DNA from: Leptobacterium_A meishanense
Lineage (GTDB): Bacteria > Bacteroidota > Bacteroidia > Flavobacteriales > Flavobacteriaceae
Assembly (NCBI RefSeq): GCF_037645805.1
Contig: NZ_JBBEXE010000004.1
Span: 54,569 to 118,568, forward strand
Direction: 5' to 3'
DNA length: 64,000 nt
Part shown: positions 17,787-26,742 of the stretch, in pieces
Layout: each line of letters opens with the position of its first letter
Position numbering within the stretch: position 1 is the stretch's first letter
Notes under the pieces: model-generated
Seen by the model: only the letters and a program-made list of their open reading frames with translations
Told to the model about the DNA's origin: nothing
Database searches by the model: none
Translations under genes and position numbers: made by a program

Positions 17787-18767
17787 TTATAGATTATCTT
17801 CCTTATAAGAAGCTGCTCTTTCCAAGCGATCATTAATAGCCATACCAACACCTTCATTTGGTGCACGCTCTATGATAATGAGTTCAAGGTTTTGAGCGTC
17901 CATTATATGCATGGTATAATAAAGGTTTTTAGCAACCTCTGTTAAATCCCCACTTTTCGATAAGTATGTTTGTTTAGCTGTGTTTGGGAGTTGTTTATGT
18001 GGCATGAGCGTAATAACTCCCAACATTTTTTGTGGATGTCTCTTTACGGAAGCTTCTATATTATTGGTGATAAGCGTAGGTGTTTTTGGCGCATAATGAG
18101 TTGACAACATGCCTGGGGTTTCTATTTTTTTTTGTTTTTTGGCCACTATTTTTGGCCACCTTCCCAATACATTTTCAATATCTTGTGGTGTAATGGTACC
18201 TTGTCGGTAAATAACAGGCTTTTCACTGGTATCCCATCCTAGAATGGTTGATTCGATCCCTTGATTGCAAGGACCACCGTCTAAAATCATAGCCACTTTG
18301 TCCCCTAATTGTTTTTCCACATGCTCTGGTAGTGTAGGACTGATATATCCCGAAGGGTTCGCACTGGGGGCTGCCAGAGGAAAGTCTAATTGTGAAAGCA
18401 GTTTTTGTGTGACAGGATGGTCCGGTACCCTCACGGCAACACGTAGAGACCCTGCTGTAATACTTTCAGGTACATTATCCGATTTGGGCAACAATAATGT
18501 CAAGGGTCCGGGCCAGAATGCTTTTGCTAATTTTAAAGCCTGTTCCGGAAACTCGGCTACATAGGGCAAAACAGCTTCTAAAGAAGCAAAGTGTAGAATT
18601 AATGGGTTGTTTGTAGGCCGGTTTTTAGCGGTAAATATTTTTTTTATGGCATGCTCATCTGTTCCGTTGGCTGCCAACCCATAAACAGTTTCTGTAGGGA
18701 TAGCGACAAGTTTTCCTTTTTTGAGAAACTGTATGGCATTATTAATATTTTGCGTGATGGTATGCAT
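17787..18767 (-). CDS. tsaC: L-threonylcarbamoyladenylate synthase (Sua5/YwlC type)
   Basis: 326 residues, the long Sua5 type rather than short TsaC/YrdC. It makes threonylcarbamoyl-AMP from Thr, bicarbonate and ATP for the t6A37 modification of ANN-decoding tRNAs. The YrdC domain (about 8-200) shows LVAIPTETVYGLAANG, KNRPTNNPLILH, PGPLTLLLPKS and LAAPSANPSGYISPT. A linker with PGMLSTHYAPKTP (about 218-230) leads to the C-terminal Sua5 domain. Single gene on the minus strand; the 18768-19017 spacer holds no recognised element. Confidence 0.93.
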   Translation of the reverse strand: MHTITQNINNAIQFLKKGKLVAIPTETVYGLAANGTDEHAIKKIFTAKNRPTNNPLILHFASLEAVLPYVAEFPEQALKLAKAFWPGPLTLLLPKSDNVPESITAGSLRVAVRVPDHPVTQKLLSQLDFPLAAPSANPSGYISPTLPEHVEKQLGDKVAMILDGGPCNQGIESTILGWDTSEKPVIYRQGTITPQDIENVLGRWPKIVAKKQKKIETPGMLSTHYAPKTPTLITNNIEASVKRHPQKMLGVITLMPHKQLPNTAKQTYLSKSGDLTEVAKNLYYTMHIMDAQNLELIIIERAPNEGVGMAINDRLERAASYKEDNL

Positions 18768-19017
18768 ATATAAAATAAACCTTAAAAGTATTACATTTTG
18801 TATTAAGACGAAGTTATTAATAATTTATTTTATGATGTTGGAAAACCTAGGTAATTATGAGTGTTTATAGGAATCATTTTTTGATTCTTGATTGATCACT
18901 TTTAATGTTAAAAACAGCTCTACCTTTGTCTAAAGAAGTTCTTTATAATTTAAGCTGTTTATGTTTTTAAAAATGGTAAGTATACCTTTTTTCAATAGTA
19001 GAATAACTATATAAATT

Positions 19018-19929
19018 CTACCATTTTGTCCAATTTGAATCAGGTCTGGTAAAAGGTTCAGAAAGAAACCTTTCCACTATCAGGTTGAACATTTTTGGAT
19101 TAGACGCCGGAGTAAAATGAGTTTCTCCTGGCATTATGCATAATTGAGCATTAGGGATGTTTTGATATATCTCTATAGTATGTTCCTCTTTTATTACGTC
19201 TTTATCCCCTGCAATAATTAATACAGGAGCTATTATCTTGAATAAATCTTTATGAGTGATTTTAGGTTGGTATAATAATAAGCCTATCTGTTGTTTAATT
19301 AGCCTCCAATTATTAGATGAATCCCTCTTTTGAATCATCAAATCAACTTCATTTTCATAGCCTTTAGTATCTTCTTGGGCCCAACTATATACTGCATTTT
19401 CATCTGGTCTAAGATTTGCTCCCATAGCAACAATTTTTTTTATTTTAGCTTGTTTGCTAATCCCCATTAATAGGCCTATAATTCCCCCGTCACTCCATCC
19501 AATAATATTGATAGAGTCTAATTTTAAGCGTTTTGTTAATATATTCCAATCTTTAGCAATTTGAACATAAGTTAGAGAATCTATTTTTAGCTCTGATTTT
19601 CCATGACCTCTACTATCTGCAATTATGACTCTATATTTAGATTTAAAATGATCGATTTGGTTTCCCATATCTCTAATGCTACCTCTATTTCCATGTATTA
19701 AAAGTAATGGCTCTCCTTGCCCATATTCTTCATAATATATCTTGGCACCATTTATTTCCAAATATTTTCCAACAGCTTCATTATTTCCATAAGGGGTGTC
19801 AAAATTAAAGTTCATTTGAACTTGAGAAGTTATTACATTACTAATGATAAATAAAGAGATGAAGATGCAATTTTTGATTAAGTTTCTTTTTTTATGCTTT
19901 ATGGAAATATATAATAATAGAGGCCCCAT
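19018..19929 (-). CDS. Secreted alpha/beta hydrolase
   Basis: 303 residues with a hydrophobic N-terminal segment (about 17-35, CIFISLFIISNVITS), probably a signal peptide preceded by a basic stretch. The hydrolase fold starts near residue 50: LLLIHGNRGS (oxyanion region), ADSRGHGKS, nucleophile elbow GWSDGG (about 144-149), Asp in AGDKD, and the C-terminal catalytic His in GETHF. The catalytic triad is therefore complete. Substrate unknown; similar proteins include esterases and haloperoxidase-like enzymes. Monocistronic, ending 87 bp before the tmRNA gene. Confidence 0.8.
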   Translation of the reverse strand: MGPLLLYISIKHKKRNLIKNCIFISLFIISNVITSQVQMNFNFDTPYGNNEAVGKYLEINGAKIYYEEYGQGEPLLLIHGNRGSIRDMGNQIDHFKSKYRVIIADSRGHGKSELKIDSLTYVQIAKDWNILTKRLKLDSINIIGWSDGGIIGLLMGISKQAKIKKIVAMGANLRPDENAVYSWAQEDTKGYENEVDLMIQKRDSSNNWRLIKQQIGLLLYQPKITHKDLFKIIAPVLIIAGDKDVIKEEHTIEIYQNIPNAQLCIMPGETHFTPASNPKMFNLIVERFLSEPFTRPDSNWTKW

Positions 19930-20015
19930 TTTTTGTTTTTATGAATTAAATATGATGCATAATATTATAAATAAAAAAGACAAATCACAAAAGTAATTTG
20001 TCTTTCAATTTTTAG

Positions 20016-20414
20016 TGGAGTCGGGGAGAATCGAACTCCCGTCCAAACAAGCAATTAAAAAGCTTTCTACATGCTTAGTTTTCATTTGGTTTTCGATAAA
20101 TAACCGGTCGAAAACAACCTATTATTTACTTAGCTTCAAGGTTTTAAAAGTTGTATTGAAGCTATACAACTTCTGTGTTGATATTTATGGTGCCCCTTAT
20201 CAAGCCGCCATCAACAAGGGCTGCTTAGGGACATCTCGCTTTCCCGCCTTGCGGGACTAGGCCAAAAGACGTACTATGTTTCCGTCGTATTAGGCAGCAA
20301 GAGCGTAGTTATTCTCGCCATTTAAAGGTTTAATGCATGATATTTAAGAGCTACACATCAATGCTCTGCATGCTTACAATCCAATTAGACTCGCTGTCAA
20401 AACCAGTCGACCCC
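20016..20414 (-). ncRNA. ssrA: Transfer-messenger RNA (tmRNA)
   Basis: The minus strand begins GGGGTCG (20414-20408) and ends CGACTCC plus discriminator A (20023-20016), a 7-bp acceptor stem with one G-U pair. The T-arm segment GGGAGTTCGATTCTCCC is present near the 3' end. CCA is not encoded. The tag reading frame at 20319-20290 (minus) encodes GENNYALAA and then TAA, a Bacteroidota-style proteolysis tag. tmRNA rescues stalled ribosomes and tags the nascent peptide for proteolysis. The apparent N-terminal extension of the downstream dehydrogenase frame lies on the opposite strand of this RNA and is not coding. Confidence 0.95.
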
Positions 20415-20549
20415 AATATTTTTCAAAGAACATTTTCAATTTTTGATAAGGCTGTAAAAATACTGCGAAAATTTATAGTACAAAAGTTTTGCAGAGCCCA
20501 ATCACATCTGTTACATTTGGGTCAAAATCCATACCAAAAACTACTATTA

Positions 20550-21755
20550 ATGCTATTTGGGATCATAAAAGAACGAAAAACACCACCGGACAGGCGTGTG
20601 GTATTATCACCTATAGCCTGTCAATACGTCATGGAACATTTTCCGGAAGCTAAAATAAAAGTAGAAAAATCTGACATACGTGTTTTTCCGGATGTGGACT
20701 ATGAAAAACATGGAGTAAAGGTAATAACTTATATGGACGATTGTGATGTGCTTTTGGGGGTAAAAGAAGTTCCGATAGAAGCTTTGATCCCGAATAAAAA
20801 ATATTTTTTCTTTTCACATACTATCAAAAAACAACCGTATAACAGAAAGCTACTTCAGGCAATTTTAAAAAAGAATATCACATTGTATGACCATGAAGCT
20901 ATTACAAATGCTAAAGGGCAACGGTTGGTGGCATTTGGCAGGTACGCAGGAATTGTAGGAGCGTATAATGGTATAAGGGCTTATGGGCTAAAATACAATT
21001 TGTTTGAGCTGCCAAAAGCAGAAAGTTTACCGGATCAGCAAGCACTGATTGAAGCATTACGAAAAATCAAACTTCCTGCCATTAAGATATTATTGACAGG
21101 AAAGGGTAGGGTAGGGAATGGAGCAAAAGAAATGTTAGACGGTATGGGACTTAAGGAAGTAAATGTTGATGATTATTTAGCGCAAAATTTTAATGAACCG
21201 GTGTTCTGTCAAATAGATGTATTGGATTATAACAAACGAAAAGATGGGCAACAGTTGAATAAGAATGATTTTTATCAAAACCCACAGATGTACGTGTCTG
21301 ATTTTATGCGATTTGCCAAAGTAACCGATTTGTATATTGCAGGACATTTTTATGGGGACGGAGCTCCTTATTTATTTACCCGTGACGATGTGAAGTTACC
21401 CGATTTTAATATCCGGGCAGTTGCTGATATTAGTTGTGATATTAATGGGCCGGTAGCAACAACTATTAGGCCATCTACGATAGCTTCACCTATCTATGGG
21501 TACGATCCGGCAACTGAAAGTGAAGTGGATTTTAAAAATAAAGATGCCATTGCTGTAATGGCAGTGGACAACTTACCTTGTGAACTCCCGAAAGATGCCA
21601 GTGAAGGGTTTGGTGAGCGCTTTATAAAATATGTAATCCCGGCATTTTATAATAATGATAAGGATGGAATTTTAGAACGTGCCTGCATTGCACAGAACGG
21701 AAAACTTACAGAACAATATCGTTATTTGCAAGATTATGTAGATAGTAGTGAATGA
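20550..21755 (+). CDS. NAD(P)-dependent dehydrogenase of the saccharopine/alanine dehydrogenase superfamily
   Basis: 401 residues from ATG 20550; the upstream extension of the frame runs antisense through tmRNA and was rejected. The N-terminal AlaDh/PNT-type domain starts FGIIKERKTPPDRRVVLSP (about 3-21). HTIKKQPYN, LYDHEAI and VAFGRYAGIVGAYNGIRAYG resemble lysine-forming saccharopine dehydrogenase more than alanine dehydrogenase. The Rossmann motif LLTGKGRVGNGAKEML is at about 185-200. C-terminal VADISCDINGPVATT is also family-like. The exact substrate is uncertain; family members interconvert saccharopine with lysine plus 2-oxoglutarate, or act on alanine. It converges on the Crp/Fnr gene. 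Confidence 0.75.
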   Translation: MLFGIIKERKTPPDRRVVLSPIACQYVMEHFPEAKIKVEKSDIRVFPDVDYEKHGVKVITYMDDCDVLLGVKEVPIEALIPNKKYFFFSHTIKKQPYNRKLLQAILKKNITLYDHEAITNAKGQRLVAFGRYAGIVGAYNGIRAYGLKYNLFELPKAESLPDQQALIEALRKIKLPAIKILLTGKGRVGNGAKEMLDGMGLKEVNVDDYLAQNFNEPVFCQIDVLDYNKRKDGQQLNKNDFYQNPQMYVSDFMRFAKVTDLYIAGHFYGDGAPYLFTRDDVKLPDFNIRAVADISCDINGPVATTIRPSTIASPIYGYDPATESEVDFKNKDAIAVMAVDNLPCELPKDASEGFGERFIKYVIPAFYNNDKDGILERACIAQNGKLTEQYRYLQDYVDSSE

Positions 21756-21759
21756 AGAA

Positions 21760-22344
21760 CTATTTATTGCCATTGGCAATTTCTTTTTTAATACGGCTCA
21801 GGGATTCCGGTGTAATTCCTAAATAAGAGGCAATCATATAATTTGGGATAGAACGGATAATTTTAGGGCTGTTCTCTAATAAATCCAGATATCTTGATTT
21901 GGCATCTTGCAATAGAAAGGATTCAATCTTCTCAGAGGAAAACATATAGAAATTTTGACTCAATTTCCTGGCAAAATCAATAAAAACAGAACTGAAATTA
22001 TAAAATTCTTGAATACTCTTATGTGATATCGCGAAGACTTCACAATCTGTTAAAGCATCAATAATTAATTTAGAAGGGACTTGCTGTATGAAGCTTTCAA
22101 AAGAATAGGAATAATCATTTTCAAAATAAAACCGCCTTACTTGCTCTTTCCCTTCAATAAGATAATAACTTCGCATAATACCCCTATTAATAAAATATAC
22201 ATGGTCACATATTTGTCCTTCCCTTACTATGGTTTCCTTTTTCTTGAACTTCATAGGGACAGCCCTTTCAACAAGAAAATCTTCTTCCTTTTTCGTCATG
22301 GAAGGCGTAAGGTCATAATGGTATTTTATTAACTGTTCATGCAT
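21760..22344 (-). CDS. Crp/Fnr family transcriptional regulator (paralogue B)
   Basis: 194 residues from ATG 22344; an in-frame TTG start 12 bp earlier is possible but not needed. The cNMP-binding-like beta barrel covers about 20-120 (KKKETIVREGQICDHVYFINRGIMRSYYL). The C-terminal helix-turn-helix contains SYLGITPESLSRIKKE. Cys residues are few and unclustered, so an Fe-S sensor is unlikely. It is a close paralogue of the next gene upstream (shared LIIDALT/LIIDTLT, FIDFARKL/FIDFARRL, PNYMIASYLGITPESLSRIKK), evidently by tandem duplication. Ligand unknown. Confidence 0.85.
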   Translation of the reverse strand: MHEQLIKYHYDLTPSMTKKEEDFLVERAVPMKFKKKETIVREGQICDHVYFINRGIMRSYYLIEGKEQVRRFYFENDYSYSFESFIQQVPSKLIIDALTDCEVFAISHKSIQEFYNFSSVFIDFARKLSQNFYMFSSEKIESFLLQDAKSRYLDLLENSPKIIRSIPNYMIASYLGITPESLSRIKKEIANGNK

Positions 22345-22395
22345 GCAGATAGGCAAATAGTATAATTAATTTATCTACAAATGTAATGGATTATT

Positions 22396-22427
22396 CATTT
22401 AAAGTTAACATATGTTAACTTTAAATG
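22396..22427. promoter_or_regulatory. Perfect 32-bp AT-rich palindrome between paired Crp/Fnr genes
   Basis: Both 16-bp arms match perfectly (inner half AAAGTTAACAT, outer CATTT). It lies 2 bp past the stop of the upstream paralogue and about 50 bp before the ATG of the downstream one. With only four G/C pairs in the arms and no T-run, it is a poor intrinsic terminator; an operator, perhaps bound by one of the two Crp/Fnr proteins, is more likely. Confidence 0.55.
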
Positions 22428-22429
22428 GG

Positions 22430-23041
22430 TCACTTACAAAGACTTTTCTTGATACGGCTTAAAGATTCCGGGGTAATGCCCAGATATGAAGCAATCATAT
22501 AATTAGGGACTAATAAAATAATTTCAGGATGGTTTTTCAGCATCTCTAAATAACGTGTTTTAGCATCTTGTAGAATAAAAGACTCTACTTTCTCTGAAGA
22601 AAAAATAAAAGATTCACGGTTTAACCTTCTGGCAAAGTCAATAAAAATAGGACTTTTTTCATAAAGTTCCATAATGCTCTTTCTTTTAAAAGCTAATACT
22701 TTGCATTCTGTCAGAGTATCGATGATCAGTTTAGAAGGGATTTGTTTTACATAACTCACAAAAGAATATACATATGAATTCTTTGTATAAAAACGCATTA
22801 TTTGTTCTTTTCCTTCTGCAAGATAATATTCCCTTATAATGCCTTCATTTATAAAGTAAACCATATCACAAACTTGGTCTATGTTTACAATAACTTTTTT
22901 TTTCTCAAAAGTCATTGGTATAGCCCTGTCAAGGAGCATTTCTTCCTCTTTTTTAGACATAGGAGGTCCAATTATGTCATTGTGGAATGTTAATAATTGG
23001 TTATATGCATCGGTAAAATCGGGGGAACTTTTCTCAAACAT
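22430..23041 (-). CDS. Crp/Fnr family transcriptional regulator (paralogue A)
   Basis: 203 residues from ATG 23041 (MFEKSSPDF); an ATG 24 bp further upstream is also in frame. The beta-barrel sensor domain (FEKKKVIVNIDQVCDMVYFINEG) is followed by a helical segment and the HTH SYLGITPESLSRIKKSL. It is tandem with and clearly paralogous to the gene at 21760-22344; the protein ends 85 bp before that gene's start. Divergent from the DUF1801 gene, with a short shared intergenic region carrying an inverted repeat. Effector unknown. Confidence 0.85.
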   Translation of the reverse strand: MFEKSSPDFTDAYNQLLTFHNDIIGPPMSKKEEEMLLDRAIPMTFEKKKVIVNIDQVCDMVYFINEGIIREYYLAEGKEQIMRFYTKNSYVYSFVSYVKQIPSKLIIDTLTECKVLAFKRKSIMELYEKSPIFIDFARRLNRESFIFSSEKVESFILQDAKTRYLEMLKNHPEIILLVPNYMIASYLGITPESLSRIKKSLCK

Positions 23042-23092
23042 ACCAATAATATAAAGTATATACATGAATACAGTAACAAAAATAGGTATAAA

Positions 23093-23110
23093 ATCCTATA
23101 TTTATAGGAT
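23093..23110. promoter_or_regulatory. Inverted repeat over the DUF1801 start
   Basis: ATCCTATA-TT-TATAGGAT forms 8-bp perfect arms; the right arm ends inside the ATG at 23109. It could be an operator between the divergent Crp/Fnr and DUF1801 genes, or an RNA hairpin masking the start. Confidence 0.4.
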
Positions 23111-23468
23111 GAATCCGGCTGAAACATACATTTTAAATCAAAAAGAACCATACAAGTCTATTTTGATACACATACAATCTGTTATAGAAGATGCGGTTCC
23201 GGATGTAGACCTTAAATACAAATACAACATTCCTTTTTATTATATAGCAGGAAAACCATATTGTTACCTCAATCAAAGTAAAGATTATGTAGACGTGGGT
23301 TTTTGGCATGCAGCACGCCTTACTGTTTATACAGAACATATGGTGACAGTGGGCAGAAAAGTAATGAAATCACTTCGTTATAAAAAGCTAGAAGATATTG
23401 ATGATATAATTTTGATAGCAGTGCTACAAAATGCGTACGATGTAAGGCATAGAGTATTTTATAAATGA
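23109..23468 (+). CDS. DUF1801 domain protein
   Basis: 119 residues from ATG 23109 (MNPAETYILNQ); a start at 23064 would add 15 residues but overlaps the divergent gene's region. DUF1801 (YdhG-like) features are seen: PYKSILIHIQSVIEDAVPDVDLKYKYNIPFY-like beginning, then KPYCYLNQSKDYVDVGFWH and a Lys-rich C-terminus. These small proteins fold like frataxin; function is not established. The 3' end overlaps the convergent kdsA gene by 10 bp. Confidence 0.75.
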   Translation: MNPAETYILNQKEPYKSILIHIQSVIEDAVPDVDLKYKYNIPFYYIAGKPYCYLNQSKDYVDVGFWHAARLTVYTEHMVTVGRKVMKSLRYKKLEDIDDIILIAVLQNAYDVRHRVFYK

Positions 23469-24277
23469 TTTATTGTCTTTCTAATAGCTACTAAATTGGT
23501 GAGCAATTTTTCGAGGTGATCCAGATGTAGCATATTAGCTCCGTCACTCTTAGCATTAGCAGGGTCAAAATGTGTTTCCATAAATAACCCATCCACTCCT
23601 GCAGCTATCCCTGCCCGGGCAATGGTTTCAATCATATCTGGCCTTCCTCCAGTAACCCCGCTTGATTGATTGGGCTGTTGTAGTGAATGCGTTACATCTA
23701 AAACTACGGGAGCATATTGTTTCATGGTAGGAATGCCTCGAAAATCAACAATCATATCCTGATAACCAAACATGGTGCCCCGGTCAGTGATCATTACTTG
23801 TTCATTTTTGGAATCCAATACTTTCTGGACAGCATGTTTCATACTTTCCGGGCTCATAAACTGCCCTTTCTTTAGATTGATGATTTTTCCAGTATGTGCT
23901 GCCGCTACTACTAAATCTGTTTGGCGTACCAAAAAAGCAGGAATCTGCAATATATCTACATATTCAGCAGCCATTTTTGCATCCGAAACTTCATGGACAT
24001 CGGTAATTGTAGGAACATGAAAAGTCTCCGAAACTTTTCTAAGGATTTTTAGTGCTTTTTCATCGCCAATCCCAGTAAATGAATCAATTCGGCTACGATT
24101 TGCTTTTTTAAAACTCCCTTTAAAAACATAAGAAATTTCTAGCTTATTGGTAATGGAGACCACTTTTTCTGCAATGCGCAAAGCCATAGCTTCACCTTCT
24201 ATAGCACAAGGCCCTGCCAATAAGAAAAAGTTGTTGCTGCTATGATGCTTTATTTGTGGAATGGATTCGAGTTTCAT
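23459..24277 (-). CDS. kdsA: 3-deoxy-8-phosphooctulonate synthase (KDO-8-P synthase)
   Basis: 272 residues, normal length. It condenses phosphoenolpyruvate with arabinose 5-phosphate to make KDO-8-phosphate for lipopolysaccharide core. Motifs: LLAGPCAIEGE (about 19-29), FKGSFKKANRSR, TDVHEV, LQIPAFLVRQTDL, KKGQFMSPE, RGTMFGYQ, DVTHSLQQP and METHFDPANAKSDG. The Asn in KANRS is typical of KdsA as opposed to DAHP synthases; presence of C in LAGPCAIE suggests the metal-dependent class. The upstream gene htpG is separated by a strong terminator. Confidence 0.95.
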   Translation of the reverse strand: MKLESIPQIKHHSSNNFFLLAGPCAIEGEAMALRIAEKVVSITNKLEISYVFKGSFKKANRSRIDSFTGIGDEKALKILRKVSETFHVPTITDVHEVSDAKMAAEYVDILQIPAFLVRQTDLVVAAAHTGKIINLKKGQFMSPESMKHAVQKVLDSKNEQVMITDRGTMFGYQDMIVDFRGIPTMKQYAPVVLDVTHSLQQPNQSSGVTGGRPDMIETIARAGIAAGVDGLFMETHFDPANAKSDGANMLHLDHLEKLLTNLVAIRKTINHL

Positions 24278-24343
24278 ACGCTAAAAATGCTTGAATGCAA
24301 AGATACAGTTTTTGAAAGAGGGTAAATAAGAATTTATTCATTA

Positions 24344-24379
24344 AAAAACCCAAAACCAACTAGTTGGTTTTGGGTTTTT
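24344..24379. terminator. Intrinsic terminator downstream of htpG
   Basis: Perfect palindrome with 18-bp arms (central ACCAACTAGTTGGT, flanked by GGG/CCC and A5/T5). It can work in both directions; placed 20 bp after the htpG stop and before kdsA, it most likely ends the htpG transcript. Confidence 0.9.
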
Positions 24380-24399
24380 ATAGCTGTTTGTATAAAAAG

Positions 24400-26280
24400 T
24401 TATTTAATCATCTCAAAACTACGTTTTATGAATTGTGTAAGTTCTTCCCCCTTTAACAGGTTTTGAGATAGCCGTGCCAGGTCTAGTGATTGTTTGATCA
24501 ACCGTTCTTGTTTGGGGCGTGTTTTGGTATTCAGTATCTGCCCTACCAATGCATGGTTGGTGTTGACTACCAGATTGTACATTTCGGGCATATTGCTCAT
24601 ACCAAACATACCACCACCTCCGGTAGCACTCATTTCTTTCATACGTCGCATAAACTCAGGTTGTGTAATTTTGAAGGGAGCAGACACACTATCCATAGCT
24701 TCTAATTGTACCGTATAATTGGTTTTTGGCACCACTTCTTCCAATACAGTTTTTAGTTTTTCTTTTTCTTCATCTGTTAACTTTGAGATTTGCTCCTCTT
24801 CTTTTTGGATAAGTTTATCAATTGAATCGGCATCTACACGTGCAAAAGATATTTTCTCTTTCTCAGTTTCTAGTTTTTGGATGAGGTGTGATACAATAGG
24901 GGAGTCTAGCAACAATACTTCATATCCTTTAGCTTTCGCCTCTTCTATATAACTGTGTTGTGCTTCTTTGTCACTTGCATAAAGGATAACCAGTTTATCA
25001 TCTTTATCAGTTTGTGTGTCTTTTATTTTGTTTTGTAACTCCTCAAAAGTAAAATAGTTGCCTCCAACTGTTGGGTATAAAGCAAATTTTTCAGCCTTTT
25101 CAAAGAATTTATCTTCAGAGAGCATACCGTATTCAATCACTAACTTGATGTCATTCCACTTCTTCTCATACGCTTCCCGGTTTTCTTTGAATAATGAGTT
25201 GAGTTTATCGGCTACCTTTCGGGTAATGTAATTGGCAATTTTTTTCACATTCCCATCAGCTTGCAAGTATGACCGTGATACATTTAAAGGAATATCAGGA
25301 GAGTCAATTACCCCACGGAGCATCGTCAAAAATTCCGGAACAATCCCTTCTACATTATCTGTTACAAAAACCTGGTTTTGATAAAGCTGGATGCGGTCTT
25401 TTTGTATGTTAAGGTCGTTTGTTAGTTTCGGAAAATATAATATCCCTGTCAAATGAAATGGATAATCTACATTTAGATGGATATTGAAGAGCGGTTCTTC
25501 AAACTGCATTGGGTACAATTCCCGGTAGAAGTTTTTATAATCTTCTTCTTTCAGGTCGGCAGGTTGTTTGGTCCAAGCAGGATCCGGGTTATTTATGATG
25601 TTGTCAACTTGAACCTCTTTTTCTTTAGCATCTTCCCCTTCACCTGTTTTTTCAGTTTCTGTACGTGTCCCAAACTTAATAGGGACAGGCATAAACTTAT
25701 TATATTTTACAAGTAACTCTTGGATCCTGTTTTCTTCCAAAAATTCTTTGGAGTCCTCTGCAATATGAAGGATAATTTCGGTTCCGCGTTCTTTTTTATC
25801 ACTTTTTTCTAAAGTGAATTGGGGGCTACCATCACACACCCAATGTGCTGCAGGCTCATCTTTATAGCTTTTAGTAATAATCGCTACTTTATCGGCCACC
25901 ATGAAGGCAGAATAAAAACCTAAGCCAAAATGGCCAATAATACCGGAATCTTTGGCAGAGTCTTTATATTTTTCTAAAAACTCTTCTGCTCCGGAAAAAG
26001 CAACTTCATTAATATATTTTTGTACTTCATCCGCCGTCATCCCTAACCCTTGGTCTATCACATGAAGTGTTTTCTTTTTTTTATCTATTTTAACTTCGAT
26101 GATAGGGTTTCCATAGTCAACTTTTGCTTCCCCAATGCTGGTAAGATGTTTTAATTTTAGGGTAGCATCAGTAGCATTAGAAATAAGCTCTCGGAGGAAT
26201 ATTTCATGGTCACTGTACAAGAACTTTTTAATGAGGGGAAAAATATTTTCAACAGATACATTAATATTTCCGGTTTTCAT
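24400..26280 (-). CDS. htpG: Molecular chaperone HtpG (Hsp90)
   Basis: 626 residues, full-length Hsp90. The GHKL ATPase domain shows FLRELISNATDA, HVIDQGLGMT and GHFGLGFYSAFMVAD. The middle domain contains the catalytic Arg region (NVSRSYLQ) and Hsp90-type YPMQFEEPLFNIHLNVDYPF. The C-terminal dimerisation part has GMFGMSNMPEMYNLVVNTNH. It is an ATP-driven cytosolic chaperone. On the minus strand, upstream DNA at 26350-26363 contains the direct repeat CTGACA-AA-CTGGCA, possibly a heat-shock control element, but I cannot confirm this. Confidence 0.96.
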   Translation of the reverse strand: MKTGNINVSVENIFPLIKKFLYSDHEIFLRELISNATDATLKLKHLTSIGEAKVDYGNPIIEVKIDKKKKTLHVIDQGLGMTADEVQKYINEVAFSGAEEFLEKYKDSAKDSGIIGHFGLGFYSAFMVADKVAIITKSYKDEPAAHWVCDGSPQFTLEKSDKKERGTEIILHIAEDSKEFLEENRIQELLVKYNKFMPVPIKFGTRTETEKTGEGEDAKEKEVQVDNIINNPDPAWTKQPADLKEEDYKNFYRELYPMQFEEPLFNIHLNVDYPFHLTGILYFPKLTNDLNIQKDRIQLYQNQVFVTDNVEGIVPEFLTMLRGVIDSPDIPLNVSRSYLQADGNVKKIANYITRKVADKLNSLFKENREAYEKKWNDIKLVIEYGMLSEDKFFEKAEKFALYPTVGGNYFTFEELQNKIKDTQTDKDDKLVILYASDKEAQHSYIEEAKAKGYEVLLLDSPIVSHLIQKLETEKEKISFARVDADSIDKLIQKEEEQISKLTDEEKEKLKTVLEEVVPKTNYTVQLEAMDSVSAPFKITQPEFMRRMKEMSATGGGGMFGMSNMPEMYNLVVNTNHALVGQILNTKTRPKQERLIKQSLDLARLSQNLLKGEELTQFIKRSFEMIK

Positions 26281-26742
26281 ATGTAAGGTTTTTTAAGTTT
26301 TTACGATTAATATAGTAGTGTTTCAAAAAAAGTACCATTTTTAAGTACGCTGACAAACTGGCATTTTGAAATTTATGAGTTAAAAAAAATGAACTTTTTT
26401 TGATATATGTTGATTTATTAGCATATGATAAGTGAAATAAAGAATTTGTGATATACTTTTACACTTGGAAATATGAACGAAACCTACATAATTCCAAATT
26501 TGTTTAGAAGATCACATTTAAAGATATATTAAGACCTATAATTGGTTTGTTTATTTATTGGTTAGGTTGTTTAAAAAGCGCACTCTCTACTTTTGAGTGT
26601 GCTTTTTTGTTTTTAGATTGAACTCTATTGTCTGCAATGCTTTATTTATAGATATCTGAATATTGGTTATATTGCTACACTTTTTTGCTTTTTGATAGCA
26701 GAAGGAAATAGAACAGCTAATAGAAACTAAATTATATTGATA
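26281..26742. other. 462-bp divergent spacer between htpG and the KAS III gene
   Basis: No conventional gene. It contains a direct repeat CTGACA/CTGGCA (26350-26363) on the htpG side, a 19-codon open frame (26473-26532, starting MNETYIIPNLF), and an intrinsic terminator (26573-26608) about 135 bp before the KAS III ATG. A terminator here has no annotated upstream gene on either strand, so an untranslated RNA, a leader peptide/attenuator, or a lost gene are all possible. Confidence 0.6.
26573..26608. terminator. Orphan intrinsic terminator
   Basis: Stem AAAAAGCGCACTC (26573-26585) pairs with GAGTGTGCTTTTT (26595-26607) with one G-U, loop of 9 nt, ending in T6. A-rich left arm makes it functional on both strands. 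No gene ends here; see the spacer entry. Confidence 0.8.

Noticed and set aside
20337..20549. N-terminal extension of the dehydrogenase frame
   Set aside because: It is antisense to tmRNA; the natural start is ATG 20550 directly before the conserved N-terminal domain.
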